Assembly (NCBI GenBank): GCA_030951095.1
Contig: JAUZQI010000170.1
Location: 1 to 12,513, forward strand
DNA: 12,513 bases
Reading direction: 5' to 3'
From: Mariprofundus sp.
Lineage (GTDB): Bacteria; Pseudomonadota; Zetaproteobacteria; Mariprofundales; Mariprofundaceae
The translations under genes were made by a program, and so were the position numbers. The notes below the pieces were generated by a model that had not been told where the DNA came from, searched no databases, and saw only the letters and a list, made by a program, of their open reading frames with translations. This document shows, piece after piece, positions 1 to 7,782 of the stretch. Position 1 is the first letter of the stretch; each line of letters opens with the position of its first letter.

Positions 1-651
1 ACTACCGAGAAAAAGGTCGCAAAGGCCTGGAATGATTTCGGCGGACTGATAACCGCACTGAGTCATATCGTGGGTATTGATCCAGGTTGTGCAGTTGCTG
101 TCATATGCGTGGAATCCAGTGGCAAGGGATTTTCTGCGGACAAACGCATGATTATCCGTTTCGAGAATCATAAGTTCTGGAAATTCTGGGGCAAACAGCA
201 CCTGAATCAATTCAACGAACATTTTAAATATCAAAAAGGCAAAGCGTGGTTGGGCCATGAGTTTCGCTCCTCTGCCAACGCAGACTGGAATAATTTTCAC
301 GGCAAGCAGTCTCGCGAATGGGATGTATTCAATTTTGCCAAAGGTCTGGATGAACCAGCAGCCATGCAATCTATCAGTATGGGATTGCCGCAAATCATGG
401 GGTTTAATCATGCAGCAATTGGTTATGAGTCACCCGGGAAAATGTTTAGCAGATTTCAATTCGATATTCGATATCATATCCTCGGATTATTCGATTTCCT
501 GCGCGGTGCCGGAACCACATCCCCCATGCTGCAAGCATTGCAACGCAGCCAGTATGATCAGTTCGCTTCACACTATAACGGCTCCGGTCAAGCCGCCAAA
601 TACGCCACCTTGATAGAAAATCACTTCGAAACGTTCAAGAACCTGGCTTGA
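1..651 (+). CDS. N-acetylmuramidase domain protein (DUF3380 type), 5' partial
   Basis: The frame is open from base 1 to the TGA at 649-651, so the true start lies left of the window; a GTG at 70 is internal to the domain and is not a credible start. The 216 visible residues match the N-acetylmuramidase (DUF3380) family of peptidoglycan-cleaving endolysins. Seen: GIDPGCAVAV followed by VESSGKGF, whose Glu (visible residue 38) is the expected catalytic acid; IRFENHKFW; SMGLPQIMGFN; and the late FASHYNGSG motif. The visible part covers nearly the whole catalytic domain, so any missing N-terminus may be short or carry a peptidoglycan-binding module. It would hydrolyse the glycan strand, either as a phage lysin or a domesticated autolysin. 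No holin, spanin or other phage gene follows, so prophage origin is inference only. The next gene starts about 125 bases downstream. Confidence 0.85.
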   Translation, partial: TTEKKVAKAWNDFGGLITALSHIVGIDPGCAVAVICVESSGKGFSADKRMIIRFENHKFWKFWGKQHLNQFNEHFKYQKGKAWLGHEFRSSANADWNNFHGKQSREWDVFNFAKGLDEPAAMQSISMGLPQIMGFNHAAIGYESPGKMFSRFQFDIRYHILGLFDFLRGAGTTSPMLQALQRSQYDQFASHYNGSGQAAKYATLIENHFETFKNLA

Positions 652-776
652 TGGCGGGCATGTAGTATGGATTTTGGCTCATGAAATAGTCGTTCTTCAG
701 CCTGTCGAAAAAAATATGGAAAGTCTTATCTGAATTTATTAACCTGTGATCAGCAATGCAGGGGGGAAAACGTTTC
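652..776. promoter_or_regulatory. Intergenic leader with ribosome binding site for the ODP-GGDEF gene
   Basis: This gap holds a run of six G followed by AAAA at 761-770, a purine-rich Shine-Dalgarno-like site ending just ahead of the ATG at 777. That placement favours the 777 start over the in-frame ATG at 756, which has no such site. At 689-709 there is GTTCTTCAGCCTGTCGAA, which resembles half of a common dispersed intergenic repeat of the TTCGACAGGCT type; here it is single and degenerate. I see no clear terminator hairpin after the muramidase gene and no convincing sigma-70 promoter. Confidence 0.4.
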
Positions 777-2540
777 ATGGACAAGCAGTCTTTAGATACA
801 AACCATGCCATCAAAATATCGGAACGTATCTGGTGGGTAGGTCATTATATTGAGGGAGACCCGTTTCAGTGCCACACCTATCTGATTGAGAACGGCGATC
901 AATCCGTGCTATTCGATCCCGGATCAAAACTGACCTTTAATTATACGCTCGGGAAAATTGAAGAGGTAACCCCCTTCTCGAATATTCGCTACTTTGTCTG
1001 CCACCATCAGGATCCTGACATTACTGCAGCAATGGGGTTGATTGATCAGATGGTAAATCGTGACGATGTGCTTCTTGTGACACATTGGCGAGCGGCAGCA
1101 TTGCTGAAACATTATGACCTGAAAAATATCCCCTTCTGGCAGGTAGAAGAACACGACTGGAAACTGGAACTGGATGATCGCACCCTGCGCTTTATCTTCA
1201 CACCGTATATGCATTTCCCCGGTGCATTCTGCACCTTCGACGAAAAAAGCGGCATCATGTTTTCCAGTGATATCTTTGGAGGCTTTACCGAAGAATGGAG
1301 CCTGTATGCCAAAGATGAATCCCACTTCGAAGCAATCAAACCATTCCACGAACATTATATGCCCAGCCGCGAAATCATGCAGCACGGTTTATCCAGAATG
1401 CGGGAATACCCCATCAGGATGATCGCCCCGCAACATGGTTCCATTATTCCTGAAACGCTGGTGGATTTTATGTTTGATCGCCTGGCCGGGCTGGATTGTG
1501 GTTTGTATCTGATGGTCAAGGAAGATACGGACATCAAACATCTGGTAGCCATGAATCAGATGCTGCGGGAATCCATGGAAGCTATGATGTTATATCGGGA
1601 TTTCAGTGATATTGCCCATTATTTATTGAGCGCTGTACAAAAGATTCTCCCGATCAAGGCGCTATCATTCATGGTCAAGGATGATGGGCAGATGCTCTTG
1701 CTTGCTCCCGACAACTTTTATCATGGTGCAATTATTGATATCTCGCCTGATTTTCAGGAAATTTTTTCCTGTGATCAACATACCTGGCAAGAGAAACATT
1801 CAACCCACTACAAAAATATAGCCGCCCCTTCCTGTGAGGAGGTTCAGCTCGTGATGCCGTTATTTTCAGCTGAAAACAAAATCTGTCGGGCAGCAGTCGT
1901 CATGCATATGGAAGCCGAAACCACCATCAGTGCCGAAATAGATGCCTTGTTCAGTCGCCTGATGGAGCCATTATTAACCGCAGTCGAAAGGGAAATAATT
2001 TTCAGATCGATGGAAGAAGACCGTGATGTCATCTATGAGCGTTCTATCCGTGACCCCCTGACGGGGCTGTTCACCAGATTGTATATGAAGGACACGGTTT
2101 CCCGCATGCTTGAATTGCATGATCGCGAGATCAATTCATCTGTCTCTATCGTCATGTTTGATGTGGATCATTTCAAGCATGTGAATGATACCTATGGACA
2201 TATGACAGGTGATGAGGTTCTCAAAAAAGTCAGCTCTGTCATTCTGACAGAATGTCGCACCACTGATATCCCGGTACGCTTCGGAGGTGAGGAATTCCTG
2301 ACATTTATTGCTTCTTCCAGGCCCGGTTGCGGTAAAGGATTTGCCGAGCGTGTTCGCGAAAAAGTGGGAATGTTGTGTTTCAATGCCAACGATCAAAATT
2401 TTTCTGTCACTATCAGTGCCGGTATCGCCGCCCATGCTCAAAATGAACCGTTGCAGGAACTGATTCATCGCGTTGATATTGCTTTATATGCTGCCAAGGA
2501 AAGTGGAAGAAACCGTGTGTGTATTGCCCCGGATGTCTAG
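777..2540 (+). CDS. Diguanylate cyclase with N-terminal ODP-type diiron (MBL-fold) sensor and GAF-like linker
   Basis: This 587-residue soluble protein has three parts. Residues 10-245 form a metallo-beta-lactamase fold of the oxygen-binding diiron (ODP, flavodiiron-like) type: HHQDPD at 76-81, H146 in MHFPGAF, D165 in FSSDIFGGF and H220 in APQHGS supply the expected metal ligands. The position after the last D, often His in flavodiiron proteins, is Ile82. Residues about 270-410 look GAF-like. Residues 420-587 are a GGDEF domain with DPLTGLF, an intact GGEEF active site (503-507) and an intact RxxD inhibitory site (R494, D497) five residues before it. It should make cyclic di-GMP from two GTP, gated by iron, oxygen or redox state; the signal is inferred from the family. 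No transmembrane segment is seen. ATG 777 is preferred over 756 because of its ribosome binding site. The stop is TAG. Confidence 0.88.
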   Translation: MDKQSLDTNHAIKISERIWWVGHYIEGDPFQCHTYLIENGDQSVLFDPGSKLTFNYTLGKIEEVTPFSNIRYFVCHHQDPDITAAMGLIDQMVNRDDVLLVTHWRAAALLKHYDLKNIPFWQVEEHDWKLELDDRTLRFIFTPYMHFPGAFCTFDEKSGIMFSSDIFGGFTEEWSLYAKDESHFEAIKPFHEHYMPSREIMQHGLSRMREYPIRMIAPQHGSIIPETLVDFMFDRLAGLDCGLYLMVKEDTDIKHLVAMNQMLRESMEAMMLYRDFSDIAHYLLSAVQKILPIKALSFMVKDDGQMLLLAPDNFYHGAIIDISPDFQEIFSCDQHTWQEKHSTHYKNIAAPSCEEVQLVMPLFSAENKICRAAVVMHMEAETTISAEIDALFSRLMEPLLTAVEREIIFRSMEEDRDVIYERSIRDPLTGLFTRLYMKDTVSRMLELHDREINSSVSIVMFDVDHFKHVNDTYGHMTGDEVLKKVSSVILTECRTTDIPVRFGGEEFLTFIASSRPGCGKGFAERVREKVGMLCFNANDQNFSVTISAGIAAHAQNEPLQELIHRVDIALYAAKESGRNRVCIAPDV

Positions 2541-2706
2541 GTTGTTCATAAATCCTCATGTCCAGCTTCGTTTGTACTCAAACAGTAACAAGACAGCTAT
2601 GATTTTTTTCATCAAAAAAACACCAGTCGGCTATTCTGAACAGGGATCCATATTTATCCGCCAGATGATGCTTTCCCTATACCACTGCGGCACCTAGACT
2701 CGCCTC
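2541..2706. other. Intergenic gap between GGDEF and lptG genes
   Basis: No gene is evident here. The only structure seen is TTTTTTT-CATC-AAAAAAA (2603-2620), a pure A/T inverted repeat without a GC stem, which is too weak to call a terminator. No well-spaced sigma-70 promoter for lptG was found. Confidence 0.4.
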
Positions 2707-3765
2707 ATGCCTGTAATTTTCAGATGGATTTTTTCCGGCTGTATAAGCCGCTCATTGATCATGATGACAACATTGCTGGCAATTTATGTCATTATCGAAT
2801 CATTCGACAAGGCTCGTTATCTGGGCCATGGACTGAGTACCAATCAAATGCTCGAATACATCTTGCTGAAGATGCCATTCATGATCTCGGAATTTATGCC
2901 CATTATGGTTCTGATCGGTGCCAGCATTTACCTCATCGAAATTTCACGCCATCATGAAATAGTCGCCCTTCGGGCGGCGGGGCTTGGCATCAACAAGGTA
3001 CTGCTTCCCTTGCTCGCGGTAGGTTTTCTGGCCTCATTGCTGAGCTTTGCGATTGGCCAGTGGATCACCCCCGTCACCAATCAACGGCTGGATACGATTG
3101 AACAGGTAAATATCCAGCACAAACAAAACCCGAAACAGGGTATTCAGTGGCTAAAAGACGGACACAGATTTTTTCGACTGACCCCGCTAAGTGCAAATCA
3201 GTTCGCCCTGACCATGCTTGAAACCGGCAATAAGGGCAACTGGGTTCAACGAATTGACAGTGCCAGAGCCAGTTATGACCAGGGCACCTGGCATTTAAAC
3301 AATGTATATATCAGCACCCCGTCCAATGATGAGGGTATGCAGGTCGAGCAACAGGACAAACTATCCATCATATCTTCTGTCGGGCCTGAAACAACAGGGT
3401 TACCGAGGCCAAGGCATATGGATTTCTTCCAACTCTATCATTATATCTATGATCTCGAACGTGCAGGTTTAAGCGCCAGTTCCTATAGTTATGCCCTGCA
3501 CCGAAAATTTTCCGCCCCGTTCGCCTGTCTGCTGATGGTGATTCTCGCCGCCGCTTTATGCCTTGGCAGTGGTGACCGCAACAGTCGGGCATCATGGAGC
3601 CTGGTACTCACCATTTCACTGGGCCTGGCATTTTATATCGTAGGTAATGCCGGCCACCTATTAGCCAGCAGCGAACATTTGCCGGCGGCTTTCGCCGCCT
3701 GGCTACCCAGCCTCGTATTCGGAGGCATCGCCATCTTTCTATTACTCAAACGCGAAGGTCACTGA
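2707..3765 (+). CDS. lptG: LptG/LptF-family LPS export permease
   Basis: This 352-residue inner-membrane protein has the YjgP/YjgQ (LptF/LptG) layout: three N-terminal membrane helices (about 15-31, 60-78, 98-117), a periplasmic beta-jellyroll region (about 125-250) and three C-terminal helices (about 270-287, 298-316, 330-347). The cytoplasmic coupling segment after helix 2 reads EIVALRAAG (84-92), the conserved motif in this family. With LptB and its partner permease it would extract lipopolysaccharide from the inner membrane and feed it to LptC/LptA. The FFQLYHYIYDLERAG segment and length favour LptG over LptF, but this is not decisive. Usually lptF and lptG are adjacent; here no partner is present, and the downstream neighbour is convergent. 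ATG 2707 is kept because it gives the normal N-terminus, although the upstream bases offer little Shine-Dalgarno match. Confidence 0.85.
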   Translation: MPVIFRWIFSGCISRSLIMMTTLLAIYVIIESFDKARYLGHGLSTNQMLEYILLKMPFMISEFMPIMVLIGASIYLIEISRHHEIVALRAAGLGINKVLLPLLAVGFLASLLSFAIGQWITPVTNQRLDTIEQVNIQHKQNPKQGIQWLKDGHRFFRLTPLSANQFALTMLETGNKGNWVQRIDSARASYDQGTWHLNNVYISTPSNDEGMQVEQQDKLSIISSVGPETTGLPRPRHMDFFQLYHYIYDLERAGLSASSYSYALHRKFSAPFACLLMVILAAALCLGSGDRNSRASWSLVLTISLGLAFYIVGNAGHLLASSEHLPAAFAAWLPSLVFGGIAIFLLLKREGH

Positions 3766-3799
3766 ACCAGAGCCTGCCGAAACATAAAATCTGCCCGAA

Positions 3800-4933
3800 T
3801 CAGAAATACCAGTCAGCTCGAACAGCGTAGAGCGGCTCAAACACTGAGAACTCGGTGGTTCCACTGCCCTGCGGCAGCTGCGCAAAAAATCTTATATCCA
3901 CATTCTCGTCTGCCGACCAGGTTATCGACGGTGTAATAAACCAGCCGGATTGTTGCAGATCAGCAATCAGCAGCAGATCAATTCGCCACAGCGGCGTCAA
4001 ATCATATCCGAGCATACTGCCGAGCAAATGGTTTGAACGACCATTCAACCTATCCTGTTTAAAACGTGGCGAACCGGCTGCACCATTATAAAAATATTCC
4101 AGTGCCATATAAAGACCGTTGGGAAACCATGATGGATACCATGTATAATCGATGCCAGCTGACAGCTGCCCATAGCCCCCCTCCAGTGGATTTCTTGCCT
4201 GCATCCATTCCAGCTGCACACCAGCATCACCCATGTTGCCTGTAATATCGACACCGAACATATTTTCGTTATTGATACGCCCGGCCATCAGCGCCAGATC
4301 AAATTCGCCGAATGTATCCTGCCACCTGAACGCCAATTTGCGCGATGTGCGGGAAGATGGCCGAGCAGGAGCAGCGACGGCAATCAAACTGCCATTGCCC
4401 GCATAGTTCCATTCAATTCGGCCTGCATCCACACCCAGCTTTTCATTCGGCTCCAGTGCAGTTGGCTGCACCGGGTTAAAACGATCCGTCGGGTTCCAGA
4501 TACGCCCTGATCCCCATGCAATACGCTGTCGACCCAGTTTGACCCGCACCTGCCCGGCTGCATATTCGACCCAGCCCCGATATAAATCATGTCGCCAGTT
4601 AAAATGCGTGCGCCGGCTTATCGTTGCACTGGTATCCAGCCAGGTCGGATCGGGTTGGCGCAGTACTGCAGCCAATACAGGATCGGCCACCAAACCTCCC
4701 CATAACAGCTCATGATCATAAGCCAAGTGAAATCGAACATGCCCGTAATCTCCATCCGCTTCCAGTCGCAAACGATTCAAATCGGTTGTTCTATCCTGTT
4801 TCAGACTATCGCGTGTTTCAAACAGCAGGTTTGTATATTGGCCTGAGAGCTCCAGGGCGAAGCCCGGTTCAGCCAGCAGCGCTGAAAAAAGCCATGCAAT
4901 AAACAGTCTGGCGATGATTTTTTTCCTATTCAT
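3800..4933 (-). CDS. Outer-membrane beta-barrel protein of an ABC/LolA-like export cluster
   Basis: A 377-residue protein with a signal peptide (basic MNRKK, hydrophobic 7-21, likely cleavage after Ala26 in GFA). The mature part is rich in alternating aromatic and polar strands and ends in a terminal Phe (RADWYF), the usual BAM targeting signal, so it should be an outer-membrane barrel. A conserved block LGRQRIAWGSGRIWNPTD, followed by FNPVQP, is typical of porin-like barrels of the DUF1302/alginate-export class often found beside RND or ABC exporters and LolA-like proteins; family membership here is by recall. A TTG at 4939 would add two residues; ATG 4933 is preferred. It begins 13 bases after the ATPase stop, so it is the last gene of the minus-strand operon and is likely that system's outer-membrane partner. 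Substrate unknown. Confidence 0.7.
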   Translation of the reverse strand: MNRKKIIARLFIAWLFSALLAEPGFALELSGQYTNLLFETRDSLKQDRTTDLNRLRLEADGDYGHVRFHLAYDHELLWGGLVADPVLAAVLRQPDPTWLDTSATISRRTHFNWRHDLYRGWVEYAAGQVRVKLGRQRIAWGSGRIWNPTDRFNPVQPTALEPNEKLGVDAGRIEWNYAGNGSLIAVAAPARPSSRTSRKLAFRWQDTFGEFDLALMAGRINNENMFGVDITGNMGDAGVQLEWMQARNPLEGGYGQLSAGIDYTWYPSWFPNGLYMALEYFYNGAAGSPRFKQDRLNGRSNHLLGSMLGYDLTPLWRIDLLLIADLQQSGWFITPSITWSADENVDIRFFAQLPQGSGTTEFSVFEPLYAVRADWYF

Positions 4934-4946
4934 ATTCAATTGTGCT

Positions 4947-5636
4947 TCAAACGGTTTTGGATGACTCTATTCGCCCATCCTGCATGGTGATCAGAGTTCG
5001 CGCCGAGGCAATCACGGCCGGATCATGGGAGGCGATAACAAATGTCGTGCCCCGCTCTTCATTGAGTTGTCGCATCAAACCCATCAGCGATTCACCCGTA
5101 TGTGAATCAAGATTGGCCGTGGGTTCATCAGCCAGCACCAGGTCGGGTTCAGTTGCCAGCGCCCGCGCTACAGCCACTCGCTGCTGTTGACCGCCGGACA
5201 TCTGATCGGGCCGGCGGTTTTCAAATCCTTGCAGGCCCACTTTGGCCAACCACTGATCGGCCAGCCGGAAACGCTGTTTTTTGTCCATACCTTGCAATTG
5301 CAACACATAAGCAACATTTTCACGCGCACTCAACACCCGAATAAGGTTATAAGCCTGAAACACAAAACCGAGGTGGCATAAACGAAAGTTGGCTCGGCCA
5401 GCCGACGACATGGCCAGCAAATCCTGGCCGGCAATCACAAGTGAGCCTGAATCCGGCCGATCCAGTCCACCCAGCATATTCAGCAGCGTTGTCTTGCCCG
5501 AGCCGGAACGTCCGGCCAGCACCACATACGCCCCCCGGTTGATCAATAAATCGATACCATCCAGCGCCGCCACCCTCAACTCGCCACTTTCGTAATACCG
5601 GGTCAGTCCACTCGCTGATATTAATACTTCAGGCAT
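4947..5636 (-). CDS. LolD/MacB-type ABC transporter ATPase
   Basis: A 229-residue ATPase with all motifs: Walker A GRSGSGKT (42-49), Q-loop Q94, signature MSGGQ (146-150), Walker B LVLADEP (166-172) and H-loop H204. The LADEPTANLD wording and length place it in the LolD/MacB/FtsE subfamily, which works with FtsX-type (type VII) permeases by mechanotransmission and not by moving substrate through a channel. ATG 5636 is chosen over upstream in-frame starts because GGGAGAAA (5640-5647) sits just ahead of it and the protein then begins MPEVLISASGL as family members do. It would energise the two FtsX-type permeases encoded upstream on the same strand. An inverted repeat lies between it and the preceding permease gene. 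Confidence 0.92.
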   Translation of the reverse strand: MPEVLISASGLTRYYESGELRVAALDGIDLLINRGAYVVLAGRSGSGKTTLLNMLGGLDRPDSGSLVIAGQDLLAMSSAGRANFRLCHLGFVFQAYNLIRVLSARENVAYVLQLQGMDKKQRFRLADQWLAKVGLQGFENRRPDQMSGGQQQRVAVARALATEPDLVLADEPTANLDSHTGESLMGLMRQLNEERGTTFVIASHDPAVIASARTLITMQDGRIESSKTV

Positions 5637-5668
5637 GCGTTTCTCCCATATAAGCTTAACGAGCAGTA

Positions 5669-5769
5669 ACCATAAAGGCACGAAAGTGCAAAGAAAAACG
5701 AGAAAAACTGGCCAACAGGAAACAGAGATATCGCCTTTGACTTTCTTTGTGCCTTTGTGCCTCTGTGGT
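5669..5769. repeat. Imperfect inverted repeat element between permease 2 and ATPase genes
   Basis: The left arm at 5669-5696 begins ACCATAAAGGCACG and the right arm at 5742-5769 ends TGCCTCTGTGGT. By hand, the right arm matches the reverse complement of the left at 22 of 28 positions. About 45 bases separate the arms. In RNA from the minus strand this would form a long imperfect hairpin in the 156-base gap between two operon genes. The outer end (ACCACAGAG read from the right) is shared with the element at 7045-7189, so both belong to the same broad class of dispersed intergenic palindromes. Confidence 0.7.
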
Positions 5770-5792
5770 AAACCGTCTTTGACTCTTTCACG

Positions 5793-7028
5793 TTATAATT
5801 CCCGCAAAGCACTGGCCGGTTCCAGTTTGGAGGCTTTCCAGGCCGGGATCAGGCCTGCGATGATCGCGCCAAACAGCGAAGCTCCCAGAATACGCAGAAT
5901 GCTGTCGGCCTGCAGAAGCGGATGGATAACCGGATCCATGTACATAAACGAAAAGGCAATGGCGAACTGCGACAGGTCAATGCCATATTCACCATACCAG
6001 AGCGACAGGCCGCCACCGATAGTAAAACCGCTCAACCCGCCAATGAACACCAGAATCACCGTTTCCCATACGACCATAGCAAACACCTGAGCCGGGGCTA
6101 CTCCCAGCGCGCTCATCAGACCAAACTCGCGCACGCGCTCATGCATACTCATCAACATCGTATTGAGTACTTCGGCCAGCACCACGATAATTACAATCAG
6201 GAGCACAATCCAGGTATAAGCATCGGCAAAATCTGCCCATTGCTGCGCCATCGGATCGATATCGAACCAGCGCAACACTTCCATCCCCTGGCCTGACAGT
6301 GCATTTTTCAGATTTTCTGCCAATGGCGTGACTCGCTCGAAACTGTCTGCACGGATCACTATATCGGTTACAGCCTGGCCAATCCCTAACCATTGTTGCG
6401 CTGTAGTCAACGGCACAATCACGCTCATATCGTCCACATCCATCACCCCGGAATGGATCAACCCGCGCACCCGAAACACTTCAGAAGCAATATCGCCACC
6501 CGGCACTGCTGCCATCAATACCAGTTTATCGCCGATGCCAATACCGAGTCGGTCTGCCAATCCATCACCCAATACAGCTGCCCGTTTATCTCCTGCAGGC
6601 AGCCAGGCACCCGCCGAGATAAATGTGGCAAGCCGACTCAAGCGTTGCTCGGCTTCCGGCTCTACACCATAAATAAACGCACCCGCATTTGCGCCAGCAC
6701 TGGAAGCCAGCCCGGATACACGCACGCGTCGGGCCATAGTCTGTATGCCCGATATATTGCCAATAGCCTTCATCATCGCCTGCGGATCAACAATCCGTTG
6801 CGCCAGTTTGCGACTGTCTTCAAAACCATCGGCATGAATCTGAATATGTCCGGTCATGGTCAGCGCGAAGTTTGTCTTGATCTGCTGCATCCAGCCGTCA
6901 TCCATAGCCGAAAGGAATGTCAGTGCCGCAATGCCAATACCAAGGGCAACCGCCGTCAGCGTTGTACGCAACGGGTGCAACCACAGATTCCGCCACCCCA
7001 GCTTCAAATAAATCGACAGGTTATCCAC
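5793..7028 (-). CDS. FtsX/LolE-type ABC transporter permease (second permease)
   Basis: A 411-residue permease with one N-terminal membrane helix (about 23-41) after WRNLWLHPLRTTLTA, a large periplasmic MacB-type domain (about 45-265) and an FtsX domain with three C-terminal helices. Helix 2 is followed by the conserved cytoplasmic segment ERVREFGLMSALG, the coupling helix that contacts the LolD-like ATPase. The protein ends AWKASKLEPASALREL, typical of the family. The start is GTG at 7026-7028, with AAGG about ten bases upstream; the resulting N-terminus matches family norms. Length agrees with LolC/LolE. It is a paralogue of the split permease encoded at 8421-7213 and the two probably form the heterodimeric membrane part of one transporter that lifts a lipid or lipoprotein from the inner membrane. 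Stop is TAA. Confidence 0.88.
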   Translation of the reverse strand: MDNLSIYLKLGWRNLWLHPLRTTLTAVALGIGIAALTFLSAMDDGWMQQIKTNFALTMTGHIQIHADGFEDSRKLAQRIVDPQAMMKAIGNISGIQTMARRVRVSGLASSAGANAGAFIYGVEPEAEQRLSRLATFISAGAWLPAGDKRAAVLGDGLADRLGIGIGDKLVLMAAVPGGDIASEVFRVRGLIHSGVMDVDDMSVIVPLTTAQQWLGIGQAVTDIVIRADSFERVTPLAENLKNALSGQGMEVLRWFDIDPMAQQWADFADAYTWIVLLIVIIVVLAEVLNTMLMSMHERVREFGLMSALGVAPAQVFAMVVWETVILVFIGGLSGFTIGGGLSLWYGEYGIDLSQFAIAFSFMYMDPVIHPLLQADSILRILGASLFGAIIAGLIPAWKASKLEPASALREL

Positions 7029-7044
7029 CAGTCAAAACCTTTTG

Positions 7045-7189
7045 ACCACAGAGTACGCAAGGGACGCTGAGGAAAAGCAGATATTATGCGATGAACCTTC
7101 CATACGTTGATGATGTTTTATAACATAGAAATACATCATGATTTTAACCCAAATAGATTTTCCTCTGCGTACTCTGTATCCTCTGCGGT
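7045..7189. repeat. Imperfect inverted repeat element between the two permease genes
   Basis: The left arm at 7045-7076 begins ACCACAGAGTACGC and the right arm at 7158-7189 ends CCTCTGCGGT. The right arm matches the reverse complement of the left at 24 of 32 positions by hand count. The 81-base centre contains a smaller ATGATGT/ACATCAT pair. Together with flanking bases it fills the 184-base gap between permease 1 and permease 2. The sequence style (ACCACAGAG ... CTCTGCGGT) is that of widespread intergenic palindromic repeats in environmental Proteobacteria. No coding capacity is evident. Confidence 0.7.
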
Positions 7190-7212
7190 GCATGCATTTT
7201 AGTTTTTTCTGA

Positions 7213-7770
7213 TCAAACATGATGAATCGCCTCGACTGGCTCCAGACGTGCGGCACGAATAGCCGGCCAAATTGAGGCTGCGATAGCTGCTGCCAGCACC
7301 GCCAGGATCGTATCCAGCAAATGACTGTTATCAATCTCGGTATGGATCACCGGATTGAGATAGAAGCGGGCGACTGAATCCATTTGGCTGGAAAGGTCGA
7401 TCCCAACACCATGAAAATAATACACCAGAGCCAGCCCTGCCACGGTGCCAGCCACAATACCAGCCAGTCCCAGCAGCAACGACTCGATCACCACCATGGC
7501 CGCCAAACGTAAGCGGCCACAGCCCAATGCCATCATCACACCGAATTCATGCATACGTTCCAGCATACTCATTAGCGCAGTGTTCATGATGCCTGCGGCC
7601 ACAATCACCAGCACGATGGTAAGGAATATATAGTAAAACGCATTCTCCAGTTCCACCCACTGTTTCATCATCGGGTACATATCGTACCAGCGCAATACCT
7701 CATATGACTTGCCTAGTTTTGCTCTCAATGACGCAGTTACCAGCTCCAGCCTTTCAGGTGGCAGTTGCAC
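7213..7770 (-). CDS. FtsX-type permease 1, C-terminal half (after in-frame TAG)
   Basis: These 185 residues (GTG start at 7768-7770) are the C-terminal half of an FtsX/LolC-type permease: the end of the periplasmic domain (LRWYDMYPMMKQWVELENAF), helix 2, the ERMHEFGVMMALG coupling segment, helices 3 and 4, and the ending AIRAARLEPVEAIHHV. It lies in the same reading frame as the 7780-8421 half, separated only by TAG and three further codons (GAA ATT GTT). The sequence aligns well with the second permease (LRWFDIDPMAQQW there), so the half has not decayed. AGGA at 7778-7781, partly made by the TAG itself, stands seven bases before the GTG, so reinitiation could make this as a separate polypeptide. 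Otherwise it is the tail of a nonsense-mutated gene. The stop is TGA. Confidence 0.65.
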   Translation of the reverse strand: MQLPPERLELVTASLRAKLGKSYEVLRWYDMYPMMKQWVELENAFYYIFLTIVLVIVAAGIMNTALMSMLERMHEFGVMMALGCGRLRLAAMVVIESLLLGLAGIVAGTVAGLALVYYFHGVGIDLSSQMDSVARFYLNPVIHTEIDNSHLLDTILAVLAAAIAASIWPAIRAARLEPVEAIHHV

Positions 7771-7782
7771 AACAATTTCCTA
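7768..7782 (-). other. In-frame amber codon and overlapping reinitiation site in permease 1
   Basis: On the minus strand the gene reads CAT TAG GAA ATT GTT GTG CAA. The TAG (7782-7780) is in frame with both halves, so a single base change, for example from CAG, would restore one open frame of about 402 codons, the length of the second permease. The same bases give AGGA seven bases upstream of GTG. Two other genes in the window (ending at 2540 and 9275) use TAG as their normal stop, so general recoding of TAG is unlikely. Confidence 0.75.

Noticed and set aside
1..651. Prophage edge suggested by the muramidase
   Set aside because: No other phage gene, integrase or attachment site is visible to the right, and the left side is outside the window.
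679..706. TCATGAAATAGTCG shared with lptG near 2954, reading HEIVVLQ in one frame, as a possible lptF/lptG remnant
   Set aside because: The exact match is only about 14 bases and flanking translation shows no LptG similarity; a match of that length can arise by chance within a window of this size.
2603..2620. TTTTTTT-CATC-AAAAAAA inverted repeat as a terminator
   Set aside because: The stem is only A/T pairs with no GC-rich part, so it would be too weak for a rho-independent terminator.
3766..3799. GAGCCTGCCGAAAC between convergent genes as a repeat copy or terminator
   Set aside because: It has no hairpin partner and only loosely resembles the sequence at 689-709.
5635..6090. Plus-strand open frame of 151 codons over the inverted repeat and the end of permease 2
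   Set aside because: It is a shadow of the repeat arms and of the antisense of a clearly coding permease; it has no family-like motif, and comparable frames occur opposite all the minus-strand genes.
6393..7070. Plus-strand open frame of 225 codons
   Set aside because: It lies entirely antisense to the second permease, whose motifs and family ending prove the minus frame; the composition (many His, Arg, Gln, Ser) is typical of an antisense shadow.
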